45,000 nucleotides of DNA from Leptospira weilii (GCF_006874765.1 NZ_CP040840.1:3425001-3470000); one strand, 5' to 3'. Positions 1-28,509 are shown, numbered from the stretch's first letter. The notes: generated from the sequence alone by a model not told the origin. Translations and numbers: made by a program.

Positions 1-324
1 GCAAGAGGCATCGTCGGAAAACAAGATCTTCGCGGAACTTCCGGAGGAGTTTTCGGTTTACTCAGCGGTTACGAAGAAGTCGCTCAAGTCGGAGGGTCGA
101 TTCGACTCAAATCTCCTACAAAATCGTATGAAGAAATCGTAGTGACTATGAACCCCGACAATACTCCCAAATCACTCCGAATGAAACGCAGAGGATCCGC
201 AGAATACACTTCGATCAGTTTTTCCGGCGTGCAAACGAACGTAGGGCTTTCCGCTTCTCTGTTCAATTTCAGCGCCCCTTCCAGCGCACAAATTGTCGAG
301 AATCCACTGAACGAAAAGGAATAA
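1..324 (+). CDS. LolA-like outer-membrane lipoprotein carrier, 3' fragment
   Basis: The frame is open from base 1 to a TAA at 322-324, giving the last 107 residues of a protein that begins outside the window. The tail, with a segment reading ISFSGVQTN followed by [16 protein letters not shown], resembles the C-terminal strands of LolA proteins, where a hydrophobic F-x-F-x-x-P segment and a final hydrophobic turn close the half-barrel that carries lipoproteins through the periplasm. The signal peptide cannot be seen. It ends 6 bases before the next gene and probably belongs to the same transcript. The family call is from pattern only; another periplasmic beta-rich protein is possible. Confidence 0.5.
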   Translation, partial: ARGIVGKQDLRGTSGGVFGLLSGYEEVAQVGGSIRLKSPTKSYEEIVVTMNPDNTPKSLRMKRRGSAEYTSISFSGVQTNVGLSASLFNFSAPSSAQIVENPLNEKE

Positions 325-330
325 ACTCTC

Positions 331-3116
<2,786 letters not shown>

Positions 3117-3956
3117 GATCCAGAATATTCCGTTTTTGAATTTGTTACTCTTTAAAACTGATAGAACGTTCTCAATTTCTTTTCCCCTAACCATAATACT
3201 TCAAAGAGAGAAATAAATTTTTCTAACCTCTGAAGCTACTGCAACCTTCAACCAACTCAAAGTAAGAATAACCTGATATGAAAATCGGCTCACTACTCAT
3301 CTCTACATAATAGAGTCTCTAAAATTCCGCGTCTAAACGTGGGATTTGTGTTCAAATTAACGGTACCTTACTTTTATAGGGATCAGTAATAGAATGTAAC
3401 CAGGTAATTGCTTTCTCATAATTACGCAAATAATCGATCAATATCCGAATCAATCAGCATCTCGACTCGTTAACTTCTTTCTTAACTCTCTCGAATACGA
3501 AAGTCCGTCCGTTATTCCACGATCCGACCAAATTTCAGCCAAATTCAATTTCTCTAATTCTTTACCCGTGTGCTTTCGCGCTTTAAATGGTTCTGTTTCC
3601 TTTTCTTCGATGAAGGCGCAAGCACCTTTCCGTCCTGCACCTGAAACTTCCGTCTAATAACTTTTTAATTGCACCTCTTACAGTTAACGTATCCTTTATT
3701 TCTACCTTCATTTTCATGCTACCCAACCATTTTTCTCACTCTCATAGCTGCTAATTTTTTTCTTCATACTTTAATACGAAAACCCTTTTTCTTTCGAAAA
3801 CTGTATTCAAAAAATTTCAGGTCATTTTTAGGAGTGGGAAATCGAGGAAATTGGTGCATAAATTCGAGTTTCTAAATAAAAAGTAAGTTCAAGATCATAA
3901 ATCCATTTCTTTCAGAACAAACTGTCAGGTAAATACTGTTACTGTACACCATTCAT
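3117..3956. other. Intergenic region, repeat-bearing, no gene seen
   Basis: This stretch of 840 bases after trpS holds one MITE-like copy (3294-3388). The rest has no convincing coding signal: short open frames lack ribosome-binding sites and have Cys/Phe-rich compositions unlike the neighbouring proteins. The trpS stop is followed by AT-rich sequence with no strong hairpin terminator. Confidence 0.6.
3294..3388 (+). repeat. MITE-like interspersed element, copy 1
   Basis: A 95-bp non-coding element that begins TACTCATCTCTACATAATAG and ends TTATAGGGATCAGTA. The two ends form imperfect terminal inverted repeats of about 23 bp (19 of 23 match in the consensus). Further copies lie at 4692-4828 (composite), 12132-12225, 20523-20615 and 30326-30419. 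The ends start and finish with TA, as would be expected of an IS630/Tc1-mariner-type target, but no transposase is in the window. Confidence 0.75.
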
Positions 3957-4511
3957 TTACATTAAAACTTCGCCACTAAGAGAAAACTTATATCGCCGAT
4001 CATCCCAACTTCTTGCGTATATAATATCATTTTCTATTTTAAAAATATCGCCTCCTTTAGCAGTAGTAAATATATCGGTACCTGAATGTTGCCAAATAAT
4101 ATTACCTTTGGTGTTGATTCTAGTAATTTCAAGTTCTCCGTGAATTATAAACCCATCCGAAATCTTATAAATCCCAAAACAACATGCTGAGTCAACTTGA
4201 GAGATCCATAACAATTCAAGCGATGGAATACCTAAACAAAAAATAGAATCACCTACACATAAAAGCAATGTAATATCATCAATTACATAACAATGCTCAT
4301 GTAAACCCGAAGCGCCTCCGTTATTTAATAAAATTGCCTGGGCATCCGATGTAAAAATTCCGAATTGTGTGGAAGCATAGTAATTTTCATTATTTGCTTT
4401 GTAAATATAATCATATAAATGCAAATTATCTGCGGAGCCAACTTGAAAGCTACGATCGTCTATTATTTTTATTTTTCCATACTTAGTTTGCAATTCAAGT
4501 ATCTCAATCAT
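3957..4511 (-). CDS. Hypothetical protein, 184 aa, beta-propeller-like
   Basis: No family is recognised with confidence. The protein is soluble, without signal peptide or membrane segments, and is built of short beta-strand-like repeats with W/G turns (LELLWISQVDSACCFGIY, GNIIWQHSGTD), reminiscent of PQQ- or WD-like blades. Its DNA is more AT-rich than the housekeeping genes. It stands alone on the minus strand, bracketed by a MITE copy at 3294 and an inverted composite copy ending at 4828, so it may have arrived as accessory DNA. Small proteins of this look sometimes act as immunity partners of polymorphic toxins, but no toxin is adjacent and that role is only a guess. Confidence 0.7.
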   Translation of the reverse strand: MIEILELQTKYGKIKIIDDRSFQVGSADNLHLYDYIYKANNENYYASTQFGIFTSDAQAILLNNGGASGLHEHCYVIDDITLLLCVGDSIFCLGIPSLELLWISQVDSACCFGIYKISDGFIIHGELEITRINTKGNIIWQHSGTDIFTTAKGGDIFKIENDIIYARSWDDRRYKFSLSGEVLM

Positions 4512-4691
4512 AATTAACCTGGCTGTATTGTTACAGTATTCATCTAACAGTCACTTCGGCAATAAATGCTTCCATAACCGGGGACTCTTCGAAAACTTTT
4601 TCTCCAAACGTTTCAATGTGAAATCGAATCGCTGACCTTGCAAGGATTTAAAAGAGTATTTTTATAAAATAAATTCAAAAATCATGACTCT

Positions 4692-4828
4692 TGCTCATCT
4701 CTACAATAAGGCTCACACGTTCTGTCTTTAAACCGGATTTATGTTAAATAGAATACCGTTAATTGAACACAAATCCCGCATATAGATGTAGAATTTTAGT
4801 TAGGCACTCTATTATGCAGAGAGGAGTA
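4692..4828 (-). repeat. Composite MITE: partial direct copy joined to an inverted copy
   Basis: Bases 4692-4755 read like the left half of the element in the forward direction (TGCTCATCTCTACAATAAG onward), while about 4745-4828 is a nearly complete copy in reverse, ending GAGGAGTA. The copies meet near AAATAGAATACCG, so they are tail to tail. The left terminal repeat of the reverse copy is missing. Compared with copy 1 this gives inverted copies around the orphan gene at 3957-4511. Confidence 0.6.
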
Positions 4829-5017
4829 AACAAACATACTTGATGGATTCTTTATAAAAGAATCCGTCGTTTTTATATATACGAAGTATCGCCGTTTATG
4901 CGAATTTAACATTCGGTCTGTAAATACGGAAGCGTATCGTTTGAACTTATTAAAAGTTTACAAGAAAGCCAATTTAATGATTGTCATTTATATAACATTT
5001 CCGACTCTTGCCACTCT

Positions 5018-6169
<1,152 letters not shown>

Positions 6170-6499
6170 GAGTTAACCCAACCCGCCGCTTATTTCTTTT
6201 ACGGCGGGTATCTTTCCATTCGAAATAGTCCGCCCACTTAGACAAATTACGACAATAAAAAGCAAGATAGGAAACAAATCCATGAAATTTGTTCCCTATT
6301 TTTTGATATATAAGTTACAAATTTTAGAATGGTAACGATCTTAAAATATTCCCCTAAAAAACAAAATCTCTCCCGTTCAAATGAGTAAAATTATCCGAAA
6401 AATTTTTTACCAAAGCACAAGAGAAACTCTGGATACCCAAACCCGAACATTTCATCCTTCGGAAATCAAATTTGGAAAAATATAAAATATTCAAATTTA
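6170..6499. other. Convergent intergenic region
   Basis: Apart from the hairpin at 6181-6209, this AT-rich gap between the convergent lipoprotein and ABC-F genes shows no gene, repeat copy or RNA that I can identify. Confidence 0.55.
6181..6215 (+). terminator. Hairpin terminator after the lipoprotein gene
   Basis: ACCCGCCG at 6181-6188 pairs perfectly with CGGCGGGT at 6202-6209 (8-bp GC-rich stem, 13-nt loop), followed by ATCTTTCC. It starts 12 bases after the stop at 6169. The T-run is short, so efficiency is uncertain. Confidence 0.65.
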
Positions 6500-9724
<3,225 letters not shown>

Positions 9725-9729
9725 ACTTT

Positions 9730-10635
<906 letters not shown>

Positions 10636-10636
10636 C

Positions 10637-11785
<1,149 letters not shown>

Positions 11786-11994
11786 AAGAAATCCCCAAAA
11801 AGATTTCCAGACGCGCTTTTCAAGGATCGATCTGGAAAAAGCCTTTTGGGATAGATGGAAAATGTTCTTATTTTTGATGCAAGAAATATTTGATATAGCG
11901 AACAAAAAATTCAATAAATTGAAAAAATAATTAATTTTAACGCGAGTTCGATATAACAAATGCGAAAGCGATTCTATGTTTCGGACCTGAATGC

Positions 11995-12126
11995 CGATCC
12001 ATAGAGAGGCATTCGCTGAGTTAAGCCGATCCATAGAGAGGCATTCGCTGAGTTAAGCCGATCCATAGAGAGGCATTCACTGAGTTAACGGCGATCCATA
12101 GAGAGGCATTCGCTGAGTTAACGGCG
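11995..12126. repeat. Tandem repeat, about four units of 32-33 bp (VNTR-like)
   Basis: Units begin CGATCCATAGAGAGGCATTC and continue through GCTGAGTTAA. They start at 11995, 12027, 12059 and 12092, so the period is 32, 32 and then 33 bp. The units are nearly identical; unit 3 has CACTGAG for CGCTGAG, and units 3 and 4 end ACGG rather than GC. There are no unique spacers, so this is not a CRISPR. It resembles the VNTR loci used to type Leptospira strains. Confidence 0.9.
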
Positions 12127-12131
12127 CCTCT

Positions 12132-12225
12132 TACTCATCTCTACATAATAGAGTGTCTAAAATTTTGCGTCTAAACATTGGATTTGCGCTCAAATTAACG
12201 GTACTCTATTTTATAGGGATCAGTA
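12132..12225 (+). repeat. MITE-like interspersed element, copy 3
   Basis: A 94-bp copy beginning TACTCATCTCTACATAATAG and ending TTATAGGGATCAGTA, with the same imperfect terminal inverted repeats as the copy at 3294. It lies six bases after the 32-bp tandem repeat. Confidence 0.75.
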
Positions 12226-12548
12226 GGAAACCGTTTCGCTGAGTTTAGGGAGGCGTTACACTTTAGTTTCTTATTCGCCTAGATTTTCAACCGCCAAACT
12301 CACGTTAATTTTACCAAAATTCGTTAGGCTTCCGCTTTGTTATCTTTTAGCATGAGTTCGCATAGATAAACGTTCCAATTTTTTTACAAATCAAATGGGG
12401 ACTTCTTACTTCAAGGTCCAAAACAACATTATAGCTGGGTATATTCTATCGCTCGAAAGCTGTGGAGTATTGGCTTTGAAACAGATTTAAACAAAAATTC
12501 ATGTTTCTTTCTGAACTCAAAAACTACCAAACAAATCTCGAAATCGAA

Positions 12549-12872
12549 TCAGTCAAAAATCCCCAGATCCATTTTGGCTTCTTCCGTGGCCATTTCTCTC
12601 GGGTCCCACTTAGGGACCCAAACAACTTCCACTTCAGCATCGGAGATTCCTTCCACTCGAAGAGCATGATCCTTGATCTGTTGTTTCATTTGAGGACCGG
12701 CAGGGCATGCCATCGAAGTATAAGTCATATCGATCTTCGCTTTGGAACCTTCTACCTTAATCCTATAAATGAGTCCAAGCTCGGCGACGGAAATTCCGAT
12801 TTCGGGATCTTCCACTTTTCTCACTTCTTCGTAGATCTGTTCTTCCAACGTGTTCGTAGGAGCTTCTAACAT
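12549..12872 (-). CDS. MIP18/DUF59-family Fe-S assembly factor (SufT-like)
   Basis: A 107-aa cytoplasmic protein of the DUF59 (MIP18, PaaD, SufT) family, which helps mature iron-sulfur proteins. The fold markers are the N-terminal helix with [17 protein letters not shown] and the conserved cysteine in the T-S-M-A-C-P-A-G-P loop, then a C-terminal W-V-P-x-W-D-P segment typical of the family. It lies on the same strand downstream of the suf genes and belongs with them functionally, although a damaged Rpn gene and about 200 bases of spacer now separate it from sufU. Its own ribosome-binding site (rc of TTTCTCCTTTG) sits just before the ATG at 12872. Confidence 0.85.
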   Translation of the reverse strand: MLEAPTNTLEEQIYEEVRKVEDPEIGISVAELGLIYRIKVEGSKAKIDMTYTSMACPAGPQMKQQIKDHALRVEGISDAEVEVVWVPKWDPREMATEEAKMDLGIFD

Positions 12873-13080
12873 TTCCGTGTTTCTCCTTTGATCTTTTCTT
12901 GATTATAAAACTCTTACGGGCTTACGCAAGAACCTTTACGGTTCACTATTTCCGTAAAAGAAACTTCCGTTTAGGGCATGTTGTAAAGTCCTAAAATTAG
13001 GTTCACAGAAATCAAACTGTTTGATGAACGAAATGAGGAGTAAAAAGGGCTAAATACTGATGAAACCAACCGAACATAGA

Positions 13081-14018
13081 CTAAATCAATCCGTGGTTTT
13101 TTAAATCTTGTTCGGAAAGGCCAGTGATACGAAGAACTACATTTAGCTGAATATCCTCAGAAAGCATATTTCGAGCCGTTTCAATCTTGCCTTCAATCTT
13201 GCCCTGCTGTACCCCTTTCTCGATACCTTGTTGTATTCCTTCTGAAATCAATCTCTCTGCCGTAGTCACTGTTAATTCCTCGTATTGTTCCAATTTAGAT
13301 CTTTGAAGGACTCCCTTCAATTCCGATGGCTTCAAATCTCGAACCCAGTAAATATACAATAACAGTTTCCGTAAGATTGCAACTCTTTTCGATTCTTCCT
13401 CTATTCCAAGTAATAGGGAAAATAACCCCGGTAAATGAGAAATGAATTCCAAATCTCCTTCACGGATTTTTTGAACCACTCCCAGAGTCACTTGAAAAGT
13501 GATACTTTCCAATTTCTCCTTCAATTCTATTCCTTTCAAATCGAACAAGTCGATCCTAAAATCGGGGATGAAGTCCTTGAGAATTTCCGCTTCTTGGCTT
13601 GTTAATACGAACTGATCTAAAAATCGATCTCCCAATTTCCATTCCTTTTCCCCGTGATAGAACACAAACGGAATGACTACGGAAAGAGACTCCTCGTTTC
13701 TTTGTTGGTTGCGATAGATTTCTGTGAGATATCCAAGTAGTTGAATATATATGGCGTTCTCTAAATAACTTTTGTGCTCGAAAAGTAAATAGACGTTCAA
13801 CTTGTTTCCGGACTTGAGCGGAATTTGAAACAGTAAATCCGTTTGTTCTTGTTTTAGTTCTTCGGATATAAAACTCGATTCGGACAATTCCAAGTTTTCC
13901 AAGTCGAGTAATTTGACCACTTCCGGCGGTAACGTGTTTTTGAAAAAAATAGCCGCTTCTTTTTTGTCCTGAAAGGTTTCTCGGACAATCGATCGTGAGG
14001 ATTGTGTACTTCGGTCAT
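13081..14018 (-). pseudogene. Rpn-family PD-(D/E)XK nuclease gene, frameshifted near its start
   Basis: The family (Rpn recombination-promoting nucleases, PDDEXK transposase-like) shows in the core: QTDLLFQIP followed by [10 protein letters not shown] (the D...E-x-K catalytic set), DLFDL, and the C-terminal repeat-like tail [20 protein letters not shown]. The longest frame begins at a GTG at 13920 and lacks the N-terminus. The missing part is present upstream: an ATG at 14018 gives [10 protein letters not shown], then one base appears lost in CGATTGTCC (about 13985-13990), after which the other frame continues [17 protein letters not shown] into the main ORF. The -1 shift removes the start of the conserved HDxFxRE segment. 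A short translation from 13920 is possible but would lack it. Confidence 0.82.
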
Positions 14019-14102
14019 CCGTTATTTTTGGGCCATCGTTTTCTCGGTCAATTCCATTTGGAATCCTGCATAGTATTGTAAAGTCCTAATCCATTCATCC
14101 CG

Positions 14103-15762
<1,660 letters not shown>

Positions 15763-15767
15763 TTATT

Positions 15768-17272
<1,505 letters not shown>

Positions 17273-17279
17273 TTTCGGT

Positions 17280-19972
<2,693 letters not shown>

Positions 19973-20522
19973 GGTATTTTTCTCCTATTAAAAACAGACT
20001 CTAAGTAAATCGGATCGCCTTCGATGTTAGGGCTTATTTCTATTCAGCTCAAGATTTTTCCGAATGTAATTTATTAGCCGAAACTCAAAACTTTTTGTCA
20101 GTAATATTCGGGCCCTAACAGTTTAGCTTTTTTAGAGTTCCTAGTCCACTAAAAAGGTTTGAATATTGACTTTTATTAATTTAAAAAAATAGCACTCAAG
20201 CTCATATCAAAGATCGAATATTCGTTCCGGTCTGGAATTTTATCGGATGCGAATTTTCGACTTTCCATTTTGATAGAATGAAGAACTTGTCAAGATTTGT
20301 TTTAAAACTTCCAGATTCTTCCGTCTTTGAATTTGTACTCCTTATAAAACTTCTAGTTCGGCATAAGAAAAGCGGGAGTTTTCGAAGGATTTTTTTTACA
20401 GTAAAACCGAGTTCCCACAATTTCTGAATTCAGAAGTTTCTATTCGAAAACGAAAAGTCCCTATTTTTGAACAATCCTATCGCTTCTCCTCTTGAAAGGT
20501 AAATGATAGGAAGATGCTATTC

Positions 20523-20615
20523 TGCTGATTCCTACATAATAGAGTGTTCAAAATTCTGCGTCTAAAAGCGAGATTTACATTCAAATGAACGGTATTCTAT
20601 TTTATAGGATGAGTA
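20523..20615 (+). repeat. MITE-like interspersed element, copy 4
   Basis: A 93-bp diverged copy with left end TGCTGATTCCTACATAATAG and right end TTATAGGATGAGTA. The internal section (AAAATTCTGCGTCTAAAA, then AACGGTATTCTATTTTATAGG) matches the other copies. Confidence 0.7.
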
Positions 20616-20790
20616 AAACTTTAGAATGTGAGAATTCCCGCGAGAATCGAACAATAAAATCTGTTCGAAGCCCATAAATCCACATAAGGAGACGTAATCC
20701 GGAGGAACTACAGTGTTTTAATTGCGAATTTATGGAATGATCGTAACTGATTTCTCTTAAAATTTTGAGACAGGTTGTTATCATGCGGGG
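20616..20790. repeat. Degenerate interspersed repeat segment
   Basis: Shares, in the same order, motifs such as TCGAAGCCCATAAA, GGAACTAC(A)G, TTTATGGAATGATCGTAAC and TTTTGAGACAG with segments at 21407-21520, 33834-33980 and, more weakly, 30557-30640. These look like decayed copies of a non-coding repeat family common in Leptospira intergenic DNA. Boundaries are approximate. Confidence 0.5.
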
Positions 20791-20926
20791 AAATAAAACT
20801 CCAAGACAAAGTAATGAGCCTTTGAGGCAGTCTTCAATCAGCAAAAAATCATAACCAACCCACAATTAAGAAGGCTTTTGGGATCATAAGGATCAAAAAC
20901 TGATATTTTTCAAGTGTTCCGACAAG

Positions 20927-20958
20927 AATGATACTTTTTACTTGCAAAAAGTATCATT
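20927..20958. other. Perfect 13-bp hairpin
   Basis: AATGATACTTTTT at 20927-20939 pairs with AAAAAGTATCATT at 20946-20958 across a 6-nt loop. It is not next to a gene end, so it is more likely a palindromic repeat or a relic of a mobile element than a working terminator. Confidence 0.6.
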
Positions 20959-21406
20959 TTCTGATAGAGAAAAACCTCCCGAGTCTTTCCACCTCCAGGC
21001 TCAATGATTTGCTCCCTACGGGTCCCTCCACCCAAAAATCAGGAAACTCAGGCGCAGAGCTTTCCTAAACTCAAATCTCGCTCCCGAAGGGTCACGAGAT
21101 AGGTCGCTCTGCGGGGCGTAAGTTTTACAGAGATTTGTCGGAATTCCGACAGATTTATCTTCGGGTCCAAGTATTTGTGGGGTTGGTTATGACAAAAAAT
21201 ACCCTATACCGAATTCGTGTTGCTCTTTAGAAACGTGAGGACAAAGCCAAATCAATTGCGATTTTACAAAAGTATCAAAACGCATCATCATTCTAGAATT
21301 CAACCCCGAAAACATAGCGAATGCATTCAAATGCTTTTATAAATTATATTTGAATATATCAATGTTCTATTTTTGAAAAATATTTTCCATTCCAAACCTT
21401 CTCAAG

Positions 21407-21520
21407 ACTCAAAGCCCGGACCAAAGCCTCGAGATGTGGGAACTCCAGCGTTTTATTACAAACTTATGGAATATCACAACCAATTCCTTTTAAGGTTTGG
21501 GGACAAACTTTAAATAATCC
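21407..21520. repeat. Degenerate interspersed repeat segment
   Basis: Second copy of the family at 20616-20790: AAGCCCGGACC, GTGGGAACTCC, GCGTTTTATTAC, AACTTATGGAATATC and TTTAAGGTTTGGGGACA follow in the same order. It contains the GTGGGAACTCC half-hairpin seen in many Leptospira intergenic repeats. Boundaries are approximate. Confidence 0.5.
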
Positions 21521-21770
21521 TCCATTACCAAATTCATATTTGTATTTTTAAGATCGAAAACAAATCTTAAATAGTTTTCCCTGTCAACTTTTCAAATAAG
21601 TCGAACAAAAAATATTTCTATTTATAAACTGAATTCATAATTTCCAAAATCTCTGTAAATTGTTTCCGATACATTAAAACAAAATAAATTCATATATCTA
21701 TTTATTATTATATACTAAATAAATCCAAACGGATGAGTGATGCAAAAATAAATTCAATTTCAAGAAAAAT

Positions 21771-21828
21771 ACAAAAAAATTCCACGCTCATTTTTCGGGA
21801 AACGATTCCGGCTAAATTGCAAATGAGC
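21771..21828 (-). terminator. Hairpin plus T-run, possible end of the crRNA-like transcript
   Basis: Read on the minus strand, GCTCATTT (21828-21821) pairs with AAATGAGC (21793-21786) and is followed by GTGGAA and a run of seven T (21779-21773). This is the form of an intrinsic terminator and lies about 70 bases downstream of the pseudo-repeats on the same strand. The 27-nt loop is long, so it may fold further internally. Confidence 0.45.
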
Positions 21829-21899
21829 TTCGAGAAAAGTAAAAATTATATTCTAAAAACAAACGGTAGGAATGTTACGAATGAATCAAAATAAGAACT

Positions 21900-21991
21900 G
21901 TGTTAAACCCCACAAATGTGGGGAAAATAATCTCAAAACTGAATTTTTTGTACAACTTTACACGGTTCAACCTCCTTTTACAGGAGGAATG
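21900..21991 (-). ncRNA. crRNA-like guide: two degenerate I-E repeats flanking a 34-nt pseudo-spacer
   Basis: On the minus strand the first pseudo-repeat (21991-21963) ends with the exact handle TTGAACCG of the genuine array repeat (32071-32099). Its stem has become CCTCCT/AGGAGG instead of CCCCAC/GTGGGG, so pairing is kept while sequence changed. The second (21928-21900) keeps CCCCAC/GTGGGG with loop ATTT, but its handle has decayed to TTTAACAC. A mature I-E crRNA takes its 5' handle from the first repeat and its 3' stem from the second, exactly the conserved parts. The pseudo-spacer (21962-21929) starts TGTAAAGTTGTACAAAAA. Its first 19 nt match 22079-22061 except at positions 12 and 18. This is how CreA antitoxin or CreR regulator RNAs of type I systems are built. 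An ordinary decayed array is the main alternative. Confidence 0.7.
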
Positions 21992-22045
21992 TTACTGTTT
22001 ACTTTTTTAAAGAGAACTTTTTTGGCATTAAAAAAACTATTTTTA

Positions 22046-22079
22046 AGGCGAGATTGTCTCTATTTTGCACAACTTTACA
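22046..22079 (-). promoter_or_regulatory. Predicted Cascade target site of the crRNA-like guide
   Basis: Read on the minus strand from 22079, TGTAAAGTTGTGCAAAAT pairs with the pseudo-spacer over positions 1-11, 13-17 and 19; positions 12 and 18 mismatch. The three bases 5' of it on that strand are AAA (22082-22080), where a PAM would sit, instead of the CCG that flanks the guide's own locus. The site overlaps a -35-like TTTACA (22074-22079) and ends 55 bases before the ATG at 22135, so a bound Cascade would block transcription towards the small ORF and cas3. Pairing beyond position 19 is poor, which would favour binding without cleavage. Confidence 0.6.
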
Positions 22080-22134
22080 TTTATTGATTGATATTTTACA
22101 TCTTTACCTATTTTTTGAAAAATAAGGAGTCATT

Positions 22135-22359
22135 ATGATCAAAAAAATAATAAAAAGACATATGTACGAGACCACAGAATTCCAAAGAACACAAATAATA
22201 GAAGATTCGGATCCGCAATATTACATGGAATATAACCAAAGCAGCTTATTGCGTGTGACCCGCCATTCCTATGAGGAGGAAAATTATCATTCGAACTGGT
22301 TTCCCAAAAATGATACCGAATCTCTACCAAAATTACGGCTGTTGAAATCAAATTCTTAG
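22135..22359 (+). CDS. Small unknown protein (74 aa) between the guide target and cas3
   Basis: I do not recognise a family. The case for a real gene is the strong ribosome-binding site AAGGAG at 22124-22129, five bases before the ATG, and a position just downstream of the predicted guide target. The N-terminus is basic (MIKKIIKRH), the middle acidic and Tyr-rich, and there is no signal peptide or membrane segment. Codons 5-6 are tandem ATA and codon 8 is AGA. In haloarchaeal CreTA pairs the toxin transcript starves the cell of tRNAs for such codons, but ATA and AGA are not clearly rare in this AT-rich genome, so that point is weak. It may be a repressed toxin, a leader ORF of the cas transcript, or chance. 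Confidence 0.45.
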   Translation: MIKKIIKRHMYETTEFQRTQIIEDSDPQYYMEYNQSSLLRVTRHSYEEENYHSNWFPKNDTESLPKLRLLKSNS

Positions 22360-22398
22360 ATGAGATATCTTGAATTCGAAATCTTTCAAAAATGTGAA

Positions 22399-22436
22399 CA
22401 ATCCCCTACGGCGGCATAATTACCGCCGTAGGATTG
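22399..22436 (+). promoter_or_regulatory. Long bulged hairpin between the small ORF and cas3
   Basis: TACGGCGG (22407-22414) pairs with CCGCCGTA (22423-22430), and after a two-base CC bulge CAATCC (22399-22404) pairs with GGATTG (22431-22436): 14 bp in all, loop CATAATTA. It ends 52 bases before the cas3 ATG. There is no following T-run, so it is more likely an attenuator, RNA-processing site or stability element of the cas leader than a simple terminator. Confidence 0.55.
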
Positions 22437-22488
22437 GGTCCGCGAGCGCAAAAGAAAAATCAATCTGTCATTCAAAACCTAGAAATCG

Positions 22489-25284
<2,796 letters not shown>

Positions 25285-25295
25285 AGAGGAACCTT

Positions 25296-26897
<1,602 letters not shown>

Positions 26898-26902
26898 AGA
26901 CA

Positions 26903-28509
<1,607 letters not shown>

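Larger units (their letters stand above)
11786..12548. other. Repeat-rich intergenic region
   Basis: Holds the 32-bp tandem repeat (11995-12126), a MITE copy (12132-12225), and then about 320 bases in which I recognise no gene. A fragment resembling one tandem-repeat unit (TTCGCTGAGTTTAGGGAGGCG) reappears just after the MITE at about 12235, suggesting the MITE landed in or next to the repeat tract. Confidence 0.6.
19973..22134. other. Gene-poor, repeat-rich region upstream of the cas locus
   Basis: More than 2 kb without a convincing protein gene. It holds a MITE copy (20523-20615), degenerate interspersed segments (20616-20790 and 21407-21520), a perfect 13-bp hairpin (20927-20958), a palindromic GC-richer patch around 21000-21180 with several short inverted motifs, and then the crRNA-like element and its target (21900-22079). 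The stretch 21540-21780 is very AT-rich and shows nothing else. Confidence 0.6.

Noticed and set aside
11786..12034. N-terminal extension of the TauD-like protein
   Set aside because: The extra 83 residues are hydrophobic/Asn-rich translation of AT-rich and tandem-repeat DNA; the ATG at 11785 gives a normal family length.
11995..12126. Possible CRISPR array
   Set aside because: Units abut with no unique spacers between them; it is a simple tandem repeat.
13985..13990. Programmed frameshift in the Rpn gene
   Set aside because: No slippery heptamer or stimulatory structure is evident; a plain one-base loss is simpler.
21872..22087. 71-codon plus-strand ORF across the pseudo-repeats
   Set aside because: No ribosome-binding site, Phe/Leu-rich low-quality product, and the palindromic pseudo-repeats explain the sequence better.
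22399..22436. Hairpin as a third degenerate CRISPR repeat
   Set aside because: Some resemblance to the repeat ends (ATCCCC, CCG), but the stem is much longer, the loop differs, and the handle is not recognisable.
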